DNA of 64,000 nt from UMGS2069 sp900557585 (GCA_902476355.1 CABSCS010000008.1:1-64000), one strand, 5' to 3'. Positions 43,019 to 51,556 are shown, counted from the stretch's first letter. The notes: generated by a model not told the origin, from the letters alone. Made by a program: numbers and translations.

Positions 43019-45315
43019 TGAAAACCATAAATAAAAAATCTAAAATTTCTGTTTTGCTTTGTCTTGCTTTTGCATTTGTTTCAATGCTTTGCTTTACTTT
43101 TACTTTTGCTCCAAAAATTGCCCTTGCTGAAAATGCTGGGGCAAAAATCCAAATCAACTTTGTGAACAGTGGTGACAAAGTGATGAATGGTGAAACCGAA
43201 TATAATGGTGAAATTTATTATAACAAAACCGATAACAAACTTGAAAATGCAAATGGCGACGAACTTAATTTGACGGTTGTTTGCGCCGATGGTCTTTTCT
43301 CTTCTTGGAATGTTTATAACACCGCAGAAGAAAATGGATTTGAGACTCTTGGAACCGAATATGCTTCTTCATTTGATTTAAAACTTTTAGTAAGCAATAT
43401 TTATGCCAATGAAAACAAAGATAAATATCTTTCTGGTGGTCAAATTTCTTTGCTTTCAATAAGAAGTGCAAACAGCACTGAATTTAAACTTGATGCTTCT
43501 GTTGAAACATTTGGAAAACTTTATGTTTCTGGCGTTTTGGTGAAAAACAAAATTGACCTTTATCAAGGTGAGAAATATGACATTAAAGTTGTACAAGTTG
43601 CACACTATGCTATAAAATCTGTAAAAGTTTATACTGGACTTAACCTTGAACAAGGAAAAGAACCTTCAAAAACATCAACAGAGGGTGAATTTAAGTTTGA
43701 AACTCTTGGGGTTTCATCACACACAGTTGCTGTTGAATATGAAAAAGTAAACTATACAATCAATTTCCTTGCCGTTAACAGAAACATGGCAGAGATTGAA
43801 AACTTTGATAAAAATGCACACCTCAGCACTCTTGCAACAATCGGAAAGGTTGACGAGGCTTTTGGAATCAAACTTACAATTTCATCTGACAATGACTATC
43901 GCTATTTTGCTTGCAGACTTTTCAACAACGAAACCGAACAATATGACGATTTTGACCTTCTTTCAATTCAAGAAAACAACCAAACATTGGGTGCTGATTT
44001 CTATGCTAAATATGCAAAAAACGGCGTTGTAAACGTAAATATCATCTTCGACAAACTTTATAAAGTTGAAGTTGCTGGTTCTGAAAACGGACAAATTGTT
44101 GCATATATCAACGAAGTTGCTGTTGATGAAAACAAATATGTGAACGGAAAATTGACAGTTTATGTTTCAGCAATTGAAAAACTTGAAATTTATGCTCTTG
44201 CAGACGAAGGATATGTTGTTTCTGACATTGAAGGTGTTTCTAAATTTGAAGTTGAAAACAACAAAATTACTCTTTCTTCTTTAAACCAAAACCGTGACAT
44301 TAAAATCAAATTTGAAAAAGAATTCTATGTTCTTGAAGTTTATGCTGTTGACGGAAATGATGAAAGACTTTCACACTATGACGCAAACTCTATGATTTTT
44401 GTGAATGGACAAAAATCAAATCGTGTTCGTCTTGGCGACATTATCACAAGAATCGACACAGTTGTTGGATCTCTTAATGCTGACTATAAAATTGAAAAAT
44501 ATCAAATTTACAACCAAACAAACAGTGCTTTTGAAGACTATGTTTTGGGGCAAACTTTCACAAAAGACTATGTATATGGAACTGGAAAAACAGTTTATGT
44601 GAAAGCAATCTATTCGAGACTTTATAAAGCAAGCGTTTATATCGACGAACTTTCAAAAGGTGCGGGATATTTTGATGTTGAAATTTTGAATGAAGATAGC
44701 AGAGTTATTGATTCATATTATAAAGTTACCGAATTTTTGAGAACTCTTGCTTCTGGAAACAAAATCAGAGTTACTGCATACAACTATCGTGGCTATGAAT
44801 TTTCAAAGTTTACTCTTGAAAACACAAACCCTGCTGATAAAAACATTATCACAAAAACAATTGCAAACGAAGATGTTTCTCTTGGGCTTGTGTTTGTGAA
44901 ATCTGATGTTGCAATCAAGGTTAAATCAGCCTCTAAGAATGCAACAATTGATAACCTTTCATTTGACACTGTTCGTGTTGGTGACAAGATTACAATTTCA
45001 TATAAAATCGATTTCTCATATGAACTTAAAAATGTTTATATAAACAATGTTCGTGCAGACAAACTCGAAAATGTTAAAGTTGATGACAACTCTATTGTGA
45101 TCGACGTTACAAAAGAATTTCTTGCTTCTTTGAACAAACAAGGAGAAATTGTAACAAAAATTCAAACTGTTCGTGATGCAAGTTACATTTCATTTGTAAT
45201 CATCATTCCAATTTTGCTTGTTTTGCTTGCTACCGGTGCATCTGTAACTGCGGTATATTTTGTAAGATCAAAAAGAAAACTTGGCGAAATCAAATCAAAT
45301 GAGATTATGAAATAA
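43018..45315 (+). CDS. large surface protein with C-terminal membrane anchor
   Basis: A 765-residue partner of the preceding gene, translationally coupled through a TAATG overlap with GGAGG just upstream. It has a signal peptide (1-38, ending IALAENAG), about 680 extracellular residues of repeated beta-rich modules, and one membrane helix at about 722-745. A short basic tail (RSKRKLGEIKS) ends the protein. Module repeats show a shared pattern: FYAKYAKNGVVNVNIIF, FTKDYVYGTGKTVYVKAIYS, comparable with FVDKYVVDGKIDFYGVF in the upstream protein. This resembles the B-repeats of Gram-positive adhesins but no sortase motif is present. The function is unknown; the pair probably forms a surface complex. 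Confidence 0.7.
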   Translation: MKTINKKSKISVLLCLAFAFVSMLCFTFTFAPKIALAENAGAKIQINFVNSGDKVMNGETEYNGEIYYNKTDNKLENANGDELNLTVVCADGLFSSWNVYNTAEENGFETLGTEYASSFDLKLLVSNIYANENKDKYLSGGQISLLSIRSANSTEFKLDASVETFGKLYVSGVLVKNKIDLYQGEKYDIKVVQVAHYAIKSVKVYTGLNLEQGKEPSKTSTEGEFKFETLGVSSHTVAVEYEKVNYTINFLAVNRNMAEIENFDKNAHLSTLATIGKVDEAFGIKLTISSDNDYRYFACRLFNNETEQYDDFDLLSIQENNQTLGADFYAKYAKNGVVNVNIIFDKLYKVEVAGSENGQIVAYINEVAVDENKYVNGKLTVYVSAIEKLEIYALADEGYVVSDIEGVSKFEVENNKITLSSLNQNRDIKIKFEKEFYVLEVYAVDGNDERLSHYDANSMIFVNGQKSNRVRLGDIITRIDTVVGSLNADYKIEKYQIYNQTNSAFEDYVLGQTFTKDYVYGTGKTVYVKAIYSRLYKASVYIDELSKGAGYFDVEILNEDSRVIDSYYKVTEFLRTLASGNKIRVTAYNYRGYEFSKFTLENTNPADKNIITKTIANEDVSLGLVFVKSDVAIKVKSASKNATIDNLSFDTVRVGDKITISYKIDFSYELKNVYINNVRADKLENVKVDDNSIVIDVTKEFLASLNKQGEIVTKIQTVRDASYISFVIIIPILLVLLATGASVTAVYFVRSKRKLGEIKSNEIMK

Positions 45316-45334
45316 TAGAAAATGAAACGATAAG

Positions 45335-45364
45335 AAAAACAACCTTTGCGGGTTGTTTTTTCTT
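45335..45364 (+). terminator. intrinsic terminator after the surface protein pair
   Basis: AAACAACC pairs with GGTTGTTT around TTTGCG, followed by TTTCTTTT. Confidence 0.8.
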
Positions 45365-45470
45365 TTGGCATATGTGTTATTCTGGCTGTTATGCCTTTGC
45401 CTTGCAAAAAAGTCGATATTGACTTTTTGTTTATTTGTGATATACTTGAAGCATAAAGAGGGTTTTGTAT

Positions 45471-46814
45471 ATGATGGATAAAGAAGCAATAAGATCATTT
45501 TTCTTTGAAGACGATGAAAGCACACTTGTTGGAAAACTGCACTATCCATTTTTAAATAATGAAGATATTCAAAAGTTTTCAGAAATCCCATATGAGGCAA
45601 TTGAGGTGTCAATTGAAAAGTTCAATATAATTTTGACCATGCTTGAATATCAATATGGGTTTAAATCTGAAACTGTGCCAACAAAAAATGTGAAAAAATA
45701 TGAAGAGTATTGCAACGTTCTTGCAATGCAAGACAAGTTGTCTGCATATTTAGACTATTTGGAACTTGACCCAGAAGAAAAACTTATGTTAAGATTCTTG
45801 GCAGACAAAAACCAATTCACTTTGCAAGATGCTCGTCATGGCATTAAAAATTTCTATGAAAGAGCAATTACAATCATGCCTGCTGATTCGCTTTTATATT
45901 TCATTCAAGATGACATTGACGTCTGTGAAAATTTTGAAATTGATACAAATGCACGTTTCTTGGCTGATCCAGGAATAAGTGGAAAAACATTGTATTTGTC
46001 AATCTCAACACTTGCTGGGCTTCTTGCAATGGAAGAAAAGAAGAGTTTGCCTCTTGGAAAGCAAAAACTTTTGGATGCTTTCTTCAATAAATTTGACAAA
46101 GGCGACATGACAGATGAGGAAATTTTGAAGAATCATCGTGACTATAACTTTTTGGTTGCTGATGCTTGTTGGAAAATTCTTGCAAACGCTAAAAATCTTG
46201 GGCTCAATAAACAACAAAGTGACAGACTTCGTGAAATGAATTTGAATGCACTCAAAGCAATTGCAAAGGAAAACATTTTGCGTCGTCCTGGAATGTTCTA
46301 TATCTTGCCACCAGCACTTAAAGATATTAAATGGAATGGCGATGAGAACAATATTATTTATCAAATTTACAGCGAACCAAATGTTTCTTTCGTGCGTCTT
46401 TCAAAAGATTTGAGAAAGAAATATGTTGCAGATTATATTGAAGTTTTACGCCTTGCAAAAGATAAAGGTCTTGTTTCAAGTGAAGACATTGTTGAAAATA
46501 TCCTTGTAAAAAATGAGGAACTTCGTTTGGTTGACACATTGTTTGCTGAACGCACCGCAGACCTTTTTGCAGAGCAAATGAAGAAAGTCAATGTTGAACA
46601 ATTTGTGTTGTCTGATAAAGGAGACTATTATATTTATCTTCCAGAAGCAATTTTGAACTATGTTGACACTCTTCAAGAAAAATCAAAGGTTATTGATTGC
46701 TTCGATAAAAACAATTATGCTATTCTTCGAAACAAAGCACTTTCAAGAAAACCAAAGGCAAAAACAAAAAAAAAGCGCCCACCACATGGTGGGCGTTTTT
46801 TTATGATGTTTTAA
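45471..46814 (+). CDS. unknown helical protein whose frame runs through its terminator
   Basis: A soluble, mostly helical protein of about 448 residues, acidic with scattered hydrophobic segments, and with no family I recognise. No signal peptide or membrane helix is evident. The start at 45471 (ATG ATG GAT) is preferred, with AGAGGG eight bases upstream; an in-frame TTG at 45465 is too close. The C-terminus turns basic (KPKAKTKKKRPPH) because the frame enters a nine-A run and then a strong terminator hairpin. The only stop codon (46812-46814) lies beyond the T-run. Transcripts ending at the normal position would have no stop codon. Confidence 0.6.
   Translation: MMDKEAIRSFFFEDDESTLVGKLHYPFLNNEDIQKFSEIPYEAIEVSIEKFNIILTMLEYQYGFKSETVPTKNVKKYEEYCNVLAMQDKLSAYLDYLELDPEEKLMLRFLADKNQFTLQDARHGIKNFYERAITIMPADSLLYFIQDDIDVCENFEIDTNARFLADPGISGKTLYLSISTLAGLLAMEEKKSLPLGKQKLLDAFFNKFDKGDMTDEEILKNHRDYNFLVADACWKILANAKNLGLNKQQSDRLREMNLNALKAIAKENILRRPGMFYILPPALKDIKWNGDENNIIYQIYSEPNVSFVRLSKDLRKKYVADYIEVLRLAKDKGLVSSEDIVENILVKNEELRLVDTLFAERTADLFAEQMKKVNVEQFVLSDKGDYYIYLPEAILNYVDTLQEKSKVIDCFDKNNYAILRNKALSRKPKAKTKKKRPPHGGRFFMMF
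46767..46802 (+). terminator. strong intrinsic terminator inside the preceding reading frame
   Basis: CGCCCACC pairs perfectly with GGTGGGCG over ACAT (about 46776-46795), preceded by nine A and followed by seven T. The stop codon of the gene it terminates lies ten bases after the T-run. Confidence 0.85.
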
Positions 46815-46917
46815 TGTTGCTTGATTTGTTTTTTAACTATCTACATTAAAAATGTTTTTTTATTTTGATGCTTTATGATATAATATTTTTGATTTATGGC
46901 GAACAGGAGTGAGTGAC

Positions 46918-48135
46918 ATGTCTGATGAAAATCAAATTAAAGAACTTGAAAATTTTATGATGAATATTGACGAACTTGACAAGTTGTCAAAATATCAAAA
47001 CGAAGTGAACTTTTTTGAAATTACGGGAATGGTTTCAAAAGAGATAAAGCACAGCAACTTTTTGGCATGGCTTTTCAATGTAAATGCAAACCACGGGATT
47101 GGTGATAAATTTATTCGCAAGTTTATGCAAAAAGTTATGAAAGAAAATCAAGGTTCAAAAGCGATAAATTCGGATATTCTTCATTTGTCTCTGCTTGATT
47201 ATGACACATTCATGATAAAAAGAGAGTGGAAAAATATTGATATTTTCATGGTTTCAGACGAGGAAAAATATACAATTACAATTGAAAACAAAATCTATGC
47301 ATCTGAAAGACAAAATCAAACACTTGATTATAGAAGTAAAGTTGAACCAATTTATAAAGGATACACAAACATTTATATTTTTTTAACCATTGATGGTTTG
47401 CAGGCGCAAGACAGCGAATATTGGTGCAATGCCAACTATTATATGGTTGTTGAGGCAATTGATGAGATCTTGAAAGAAAATCCAAATCTTTCAGATGACG
47501 TGAAATTGCTTTTGAAAAATTATGTTTCAATGTTAAGGAGAGATATTATTATGGATAAAGATATTGAAAAAATTTGTAATGAAATTTATAAAAAATATAA
47601 GGTCGCGCTTGATTTGATTTATCAATATCGCCCAGACGAAGTTGCTTCTATTTCAGATTTTATTATGGATTTTCTTGAAAAGAATGCCGAAAAATATAAT
47701 GTTATTTTTGACAGAGATAATTGCTCAAAAGCATATGTTCGTTTTACAACAAAATATATGAACAGTCTTGTTCCGAAAAACAATGATTTGAGTTATGGTT
47801 GGAAAAATGGCTGTGGATTTTTATATGAAATTGAAATTCTGGGCAATTATAAATCACAATGTCTTGCATCCATTAGTGATGCATCAAACCCTGTTTGTGT
47901 TGAGATTTTTAAAATTGCTCAAAAGAACCATAAAAAGTTTAACATTTTGCATAAAAATAACGAAACTCCAAATCAGTGGGCAAGGGTATTTAGGTCAAAT
48001 ATAATTCTTGACAAAGAACAAATTCAAAACGGTTTGGAAGAGTGCGAAGATGTGCTTGTAAGGCACCTTGATAAACTTCTTTCAGAAGAAATCCCAGCAT
48101 TTGAAAACTGTATTAAAGAAAATTTGTCAATTTAG
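46918..48135 (+). CDS. PD-(D/E)XK nuclease superfamily protein (PDDEXK_20-like)
   Basis: A 405-residue protein. The N-terminal half fits the PDDEXK_20 pattern: EIKHSNFLAWLFN near residue 43, then the nuclease core with Asp108 (NIDIFM) followed by IENKI (Glu123, Lys125). A helical C-terminal half ends acidic. Proteins of this family are common in variable and defence-rich regions, but their function is mostly unproven. ATG 46918 is eight bases after GGAG; an earlier GTG at 46909 overlaps that site. It is a lone gene followed by a terminator and then the tRNA-Leu region, with no recognisable partner methyltransferase or toxin. Confidence 0.75.
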   Translation: MSDENQIKELENFMMNIDELDKLSKYQNEVNFFEITGMVSKEIKHSNFLAWLFNVNANHGIGDKFIRKFMQKVMKENQGSKAINSDILHLSLLDYDTFMIKREWKNIDIFMVSDEEKYTITIENKIYASERQNQTLDYRSKVEPIYKGYTNIYIFLTIDGLQAQDSEYWCNANYYMVVEAIDEILKENPNLSDDVKLLLKNYVSMLRRDIIMDKDIEKICNEIYKKYKVALDLIYQYRPDEVASISDFIMDFLEKNAEKYNVIFDRDNCSKAYVRFTTKYMNSLVPKNNDLSYGWKNGCGFLYEIEILGNYKSQCLASISDASNPVCVEIFKIAQKNHKKFNILHKNNETPNQWARVFRSNIILDKEQIQNGLEECEDVLVRHLDKLLSEEIPAFENCIKENLSI

Positions 48136-48158
48136 TTTTGGTGAAAAATAAATAAAAA

Positions 48159-48188
48159 AGTCCAGATATTTGTTTGGACTTTTTTTGT
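48159..48188 (+). terminator. intrinsic terminator after the PDDEXK gene
   Basis: AAAAAGTCCA pairs with TGGACTTTTT around a GATATTTGTT loop, followed by T residues. Confidence 0.75.
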
Positions 48189-48234
48189 TGTATTGTTTTT
48201 CTAAAACGTAATTGCTTATATTTGTACAGATAAT

Positions 48235-48275
48235 ATGATATTTTCATTAATCACTTTGCGTAAGCAAAATATCAT
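48235..48275. repeat. perfect 10-bp inverted repeat in the gap before the tRNA element
   Basis: ATGATATTTT (48235-48244) and AAAATATCAT (48266-48275) are exact complements 21 nt apart, followed by TTCC/GGAA. No T-run follows on the plus strand. It may be a protein-binding palindrome or part of an unrecognised RNA. Confidence 0.4.
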
Positions 48276-48303
48276 TCCCAAAGGAATTATTTTTATAAAA
48301 TTA

Positions 48304-48331
48304 AAGAGAAGTCAAACGATTTCTCTTTTTA
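48304..48331 (-). terminator. terminator-like hairpin beyond the second satellite element
   Basis: AAAGAGAA and TTCTCTTT pair around GTCAAACGAT. On the minus strand it comes directly after the CCA end of the element at 48339. Confidence 0.55.
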
Positions 48332-48338
48332 TTTTACT

Positions 48339-48461
48339 TGGTGCGAGGAAAGGGGCGACGCGTTAAGAAAAGTGTTGATAACACTTTTTAGCCAAAGCCG
48401 GGGAGAACATGAAATGTTCGGTCTGGAACCGACAGGTTTTGAACCCAAAAGGGTGTAAAGT
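48339..48461 (-). ncRNA. tRNA-linked structured element, copy 2 (after tRNA-Leu)
   Basis: About 123 nt on the minus strand that align with the element at 10898-11022. In reading order it has ACTTT, GGGTTCAA, hairpin AACC/GGTT around TGTC, CCAGACCG, hairpin GAACAT/ATGTTC around TTC, then GCTAAAAA. A long hairpin (AAAAGTGTT/AACACTTTT around ATC), TTTTCTTAACGC and GTCGCCCC follow. It ends TTTCCTCGCACCA, identical to the last 13 nt of the adjacent tRNA-Leu (16 identical if the preceding CCC is counted). The three stems pair through different bases than in copy 1. It starts about 20 bases after the tRNA terminator, leaving no room for a separate promoter. Family unknown to me. Confidence 0.6.
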
Positions 48462-48481
48462 CACTTTTATATTTTTGCATG

Positions 48482-48511
48482 AAAAAAGAGAGGATTGTTC
48501 CTCTCTTTTTT
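48482..48511 (-). terminator. intrinsic terminator of tRNA-Leu(AAG)
   Basis: AAAAGAGAGG pairs with CCTCTCTTTT around a six-base loop with A and T runs on both sides, eight bases after the encoded CCA on the minus strand. Confidence 0.8.
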
Positions 48512-48518
48512 GTTGTAT

Positions 48519-48603
48519 TGGTGCGAGGAAAGGGACTTGAACCCTTACGACTCTCATCACTTGCCCCTTAAACAAGCGCGTCTGCCTATTCCGCCACCCT
48601 CGC
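48519..48603 (-). tRNA. tRNA-Leu(AAG), wobble base A34
   Basis: An 85-nt class II tRNA. Acceptor GCGAGGG pairs with TCCTCGC (one G-T), with discriminator A73 and encoded CCA. The D-arm is GCGGAATAGGCAGACGC. Anticodon stem CTTGT/GCAAG encloses the seven-base loop TTAAGGG, which gives anticodon AAG. A 13-nt variable arm is followed by T-arm AAGGGTTCAAGTCCCTT. Leucine identity is supported by the long variable arm and A73. A34 is unusual in bacterial leucine tRNAs and would read CUU directly, or more codons if deaminated to inosine. Confidence 0.92.
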
Positions 48604-48615
48604 ACAAGTGAACCT

Positions 48616-48644
48616 ATTATATGTCATAATTTTGATTTTGTAAA
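48616..48644 (-). promoter_or_regulatory. promoter of tRNA-Leu(AAG)
   Basis: On the minus strand TTTACA (48644-48639), a 17-bp spacer and TATAAT (48621-48616) stand 12 bases before the tRNA. Confidence 0.6.
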
Positions 48645-48746
48645 GTGTTTTTTATATTTTTTTATTTTTTATTGTTAGATTTTAAATGACAAGCGTCGTT
48701 TAATTTGGTAAAATATTTAAAGGTATCAATATTTTAAGGAGTTATA

Positions 48747-51500
48747 ATGGAAACTAAAACTATTTTAACCAAGAAACAAAAATGGCTTAAAGTTTTGGAA
48801 TATTCTTTGCCGGCTTTGATTTCGATTTTTGTTTATCTTATTGCAATGGTCTGCAAGGGGATTGCACCATTTGGCAAGGAGTCAATTTGTTATATTGATT
48901 GCAGTGACGGACTGATTCCTGCATATACAGGACTTTGGGACTGGCTTCACGGAAAGGGCAGTTTCATGGTTTCGTTTAATCTTGGAGCAGGTGGAAGCCT
49001 TTTTTCAAGTTTTGTTTTAAACGGATTTTTATCACCAATAAGTTGGCTTATTGGAATTTTCCCAAGAGATTATATCATGACGGGAATTTCGCTTTTGTTC
49101 ATTGTGCGTTTGGCACTTATGGCAACAACGGCATATTTCTGTTTTAAAAGATTTTTCCCAAAAATCAACCAATGGATTTTGCTTATGTTTGCAATTGTTT
49201 GGACATTTTCGGGTTGGACAATGGTTCACTTTACAAACATTGGTTGGCTTGACCTTATGATTTTGTTTCCACTTTTGATTTTGTCTGCAAAAGAACTTGT
49301 TGAAAATGGAAAGATTTTCTGGTTTGTTATTGTGCTTTCATATATGCTTATTTTGAGTTATTATATCACATATATGGTTTTGGTTGGAACCGTTGTTGTT
49401 GCAACTGTATATGTTTTCACAGCATGCGAGAAATCTAAAAGAATGAAAGTTGCATCAAATCTTTTCTATGCAATCTTTATCAGCCTTCTTATCAGCATGG
49501 TTACATTTATTCCATCAATGGTGACATCACTTGGCGGACATCGTTTTTCTGGTGGAACTGATTATGGAAGAAGTGAACTTTATCGTTACTTTTTCAGCAA
49601 ACTTGCTGTTATCATTATGTATGCGCTTCCAGTTGTGTTCTTCATGCGACTTATGCTTAAATATAAACAAGACAAAAGAAATGTATTATTCTTTATGCTT
49701 TCGTTTGTAATTTGTGGCGCTGGTCTTATTATTGAACCAATCAACAAAATGTGGCACACAGGAAGTTACTATAGCTTTCCACTTCGCTATGGCTTTGTTT
49801 TGATTATGATCATGATCATGGGGTCGCTTTACTATATCAACAAATATCTTCTTGATGAAAAGCAAACCGCAAATGTAAAACCTGCAAAAGAAGTTGCTGA
49901 AAAGCCAGCAGAAGGAGAGATTGTTTCAGAAAAACCAAAGAAAAAAAGATTTTTCAATGCTGTGCAATCTTTGCTTCCAGTGTTTCTTATTTTTTCGGTT
50001 GGAATGATAATTTGTTGCATGCTTTTTGGAATTGATGTTCAACTTTTGAGGGCTGTTGGCTTTGTTGGCTTTGCTTATTATTTCTTGATGTTTGCATTTT
50101 CATATGTAGCAATTGAACTTGCACTTCGAACAAAAGACAAACGCCTTGAATTTGGAAAAATAAAGGGTGGGGTTTTGATTTTCACTTTGTGTATGCTTCA
50201 AGTTGTTATGCTTATGGTTGGATATCTTGGATCTCCAATTGTTGACAAAATTGATACAACAACTCGTGTTCAAAACGCATTTTATATCGACACAAAAGAT
50301 TTGGAAAATGGCTATAAACTTAAAGACAGAGAAATGCTTTATAACTATAACTTTGCATATCTTACTGACTATGCTTCAATGAGCACTTGGATTCACATTT
50401 CAAGTGAAGAGCAATATCAAGCATATCATCATTTGGGATATAACACTCGTTCAACAGTTTTATATTCTGCTGGTGGAACCTATATGACCGACCTTTTGCT
50501 TGGCAACCGTTATGTTCTTTCAAAAGAAACTTTGGATGATGATTATTATACTTTTATCAAAGAGTTTGACTATGAAAACGACGAAACCAAAAAAATGGAA
50601 AAAGTTAAACTTTATGAACTTGCACTTGAAGCGAAAAGTGCTTTCACAACAAATGTTGATCTTTCAACTGTTCTTGCAGACAAAACTGACCTTGTTGAAA
50701 TTCAAAACATCATCTATAAAGCAATTTTCAGCCAAACAACCGACATTATGAAAAAACTTTCAGTTGGAGTTGTTGAAGATGCAGAAAATGACAGATTTAT
50801 TGTTTCTGTATATTCATCAATTGGAAAAATGCTTTATACTGTTACTGATGGCGAGGCTGAAATTTTGGTTAATGGCGAAACAAAAAAGATTCTTTCAGGG
50901 CTCAATGACTTTGGTGTAAACGTTACAAACGACATTGAGTTTGTGATTGAAAGAAATGAAATAAACGAAACCGCTTTTGGAAAGAACTTTACAAAAGAAG
51001 ACATTGTTTCAAAACTTGCCTTTGCAGATTTTGACATTGCAACTTTCAAAATGATTTATGAAAACTACTTCTTGACAAGCAATGTTAACCTTGAAACAAC
51101 AAAAGACAAAATCAACATTTCTTTTGACAACACAACTGGTCAAAAATATCTTTTTGTTCCATATGTGAACCTTGCAAATATGAACGCAACTGTAAACGGA
51201 AAACAAGTTGAAGTTAAAAATGCGTTCTACAATTTCATGACTTTTGAAATTGAAAGTGAAACCAACAATATCACAATTTCATATTCACCAAAACTTGTGA
51301 AACCTTGCTTGTTTATTACAATTGGTGCAATTGTTTTGTTTGTGCTTTTCAGCATTTTGAATGCATATTTCAAACTTTCTGAAAAGAAATTTGTGATTTG
51401 GGTTGGAACAATTGGTGCTTGCGTAATTTTGCTTGCAGTTGGTTTCCTTGTATATTTGAAACCATTCTTTAACACTTTTGTTATTCTGTTTAAAGGTTGA
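48747..51500 (+). CDS. YfhO-family membrane protein
   Basis: A 917-residue polytopic protein of the YfhO (PF09586) family. Conserved segments SICYIDCSDGLIPAYTGLWD, LGAGGSLFSSF and SGWTMVHFTNIGWLDLMILF lie among about twelve membrane helices, with a large extracellular domain at roughly 510-850. YfhO-type proteins are GT-C-like and have been linked to glycosylation of lipoteichoic acid in Bacillus and Listeria. The exact substrate here is inferred. A cytosolic basic loop (KPKKKRF, about 395) separates two membrane blocks. AAGGAG precedes ATG 48747. Confidence 0.88.
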   Translation: METKTILTKKQKWLKVLEYSLPALISIFVYLIAMVCKGIAPFGKESICYIDCSDGLIPAYTGLWDWLHGKGSFMVSFNLGAGGSLFSSFVLNGFLSPISWLIGIFPRDYIMTGISLLFIVRLALMATTAYFCFKRFFPKINQWILLMFAIVWTFSGWTMVHFTNIGWLDLMILFPLLILSAKELVENGKIFWFVIVLSYMLILSYYITYMVLVGTVVVATVYVFTACEKSKRMKVASNLFYAIFISLLISMVTFIPSMVTSLGGHRFSGGTDYGRSELYRYFFSKLAVIIMYALPVVFFMRLMLKYKQDKRNVLFFMLSFVICGAGLIIEPINKMWHTGSYYSFPLRYGFVLIMIMIMGSLYYINKYLLDEKQTANVKPAKEVAEKPAEGEIVSEKPKKKRFFNAVQSLLPVFLIFSVGMIICCMLFGIDVQLLRAVGFVGFAYYFLMFAFSYVAIELALRTKDKRLEFGKIKGGVLIFTLCMLQVVMLMVGYLGSPIVDKIDTTTRVQNAFYIDTKDLENGYKLKDREMLYNYNFAYLTDYASMSTWIHISSEEQYQAYHHLGYNTRSTVLYSAGGTYMTDLLLGNRYVLSKETLDDDYYTFIKEFDYENDETKKMEKVKLYELALEAKSAFTTNVDLSTVLADKTDLVEIQNIIYKAIFSQTTDIMKKLSVGVVEDAENDRFIVSVYSSIGKMLYTVTDGEAEILVNGETKKILSGLNDFGVNVTNDIEFVIERNEINETAFGKNFTKEDIVSKLAFADFDIATFKMIYENYFLTSNVNLETTKDKINISFDNTTGQKYLFVPYVNLANMNATVNGKQVEVKNAFYNFMTFEIESETNNITISYSPKLVKPCLFITIGAIVLFVLFSILNAYFKLSEKKFVIWVGTIGACVILLAVGFLVYLKPFFNTFVILFKG

Positions 51501-51522
51501 TTGTGCAAAATATACGAGAATT

Positions 51523-51556
51523 AAATATGTCGAACATATGTTTGACATATTTTTTC
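51523..51556 (+). terminator. intrinsic terminator after the YfhO gene
   Basis: AAATATGTC pairs with GACATATTT around a GAACATATGTTT loop, followed by TTTCTTTT. Confidence 0.7.

Noticed and set aside
42654..43034. Second frame rich in Lys/Gln overlapping the tail of the large surface protein
   Set aside because: It is a frame shadow of low-complexity A-rich DNA; the annotated frame has the signal peptide, membrane helix and coupling to the next gene.
48363..48605. Minus-strand 80-codon frame starting in tRNA-Leu as a protein
   Set aside because: Its first third is the tRNA itself (a common annotation artefact) and the rest is terminator plus satellite element.
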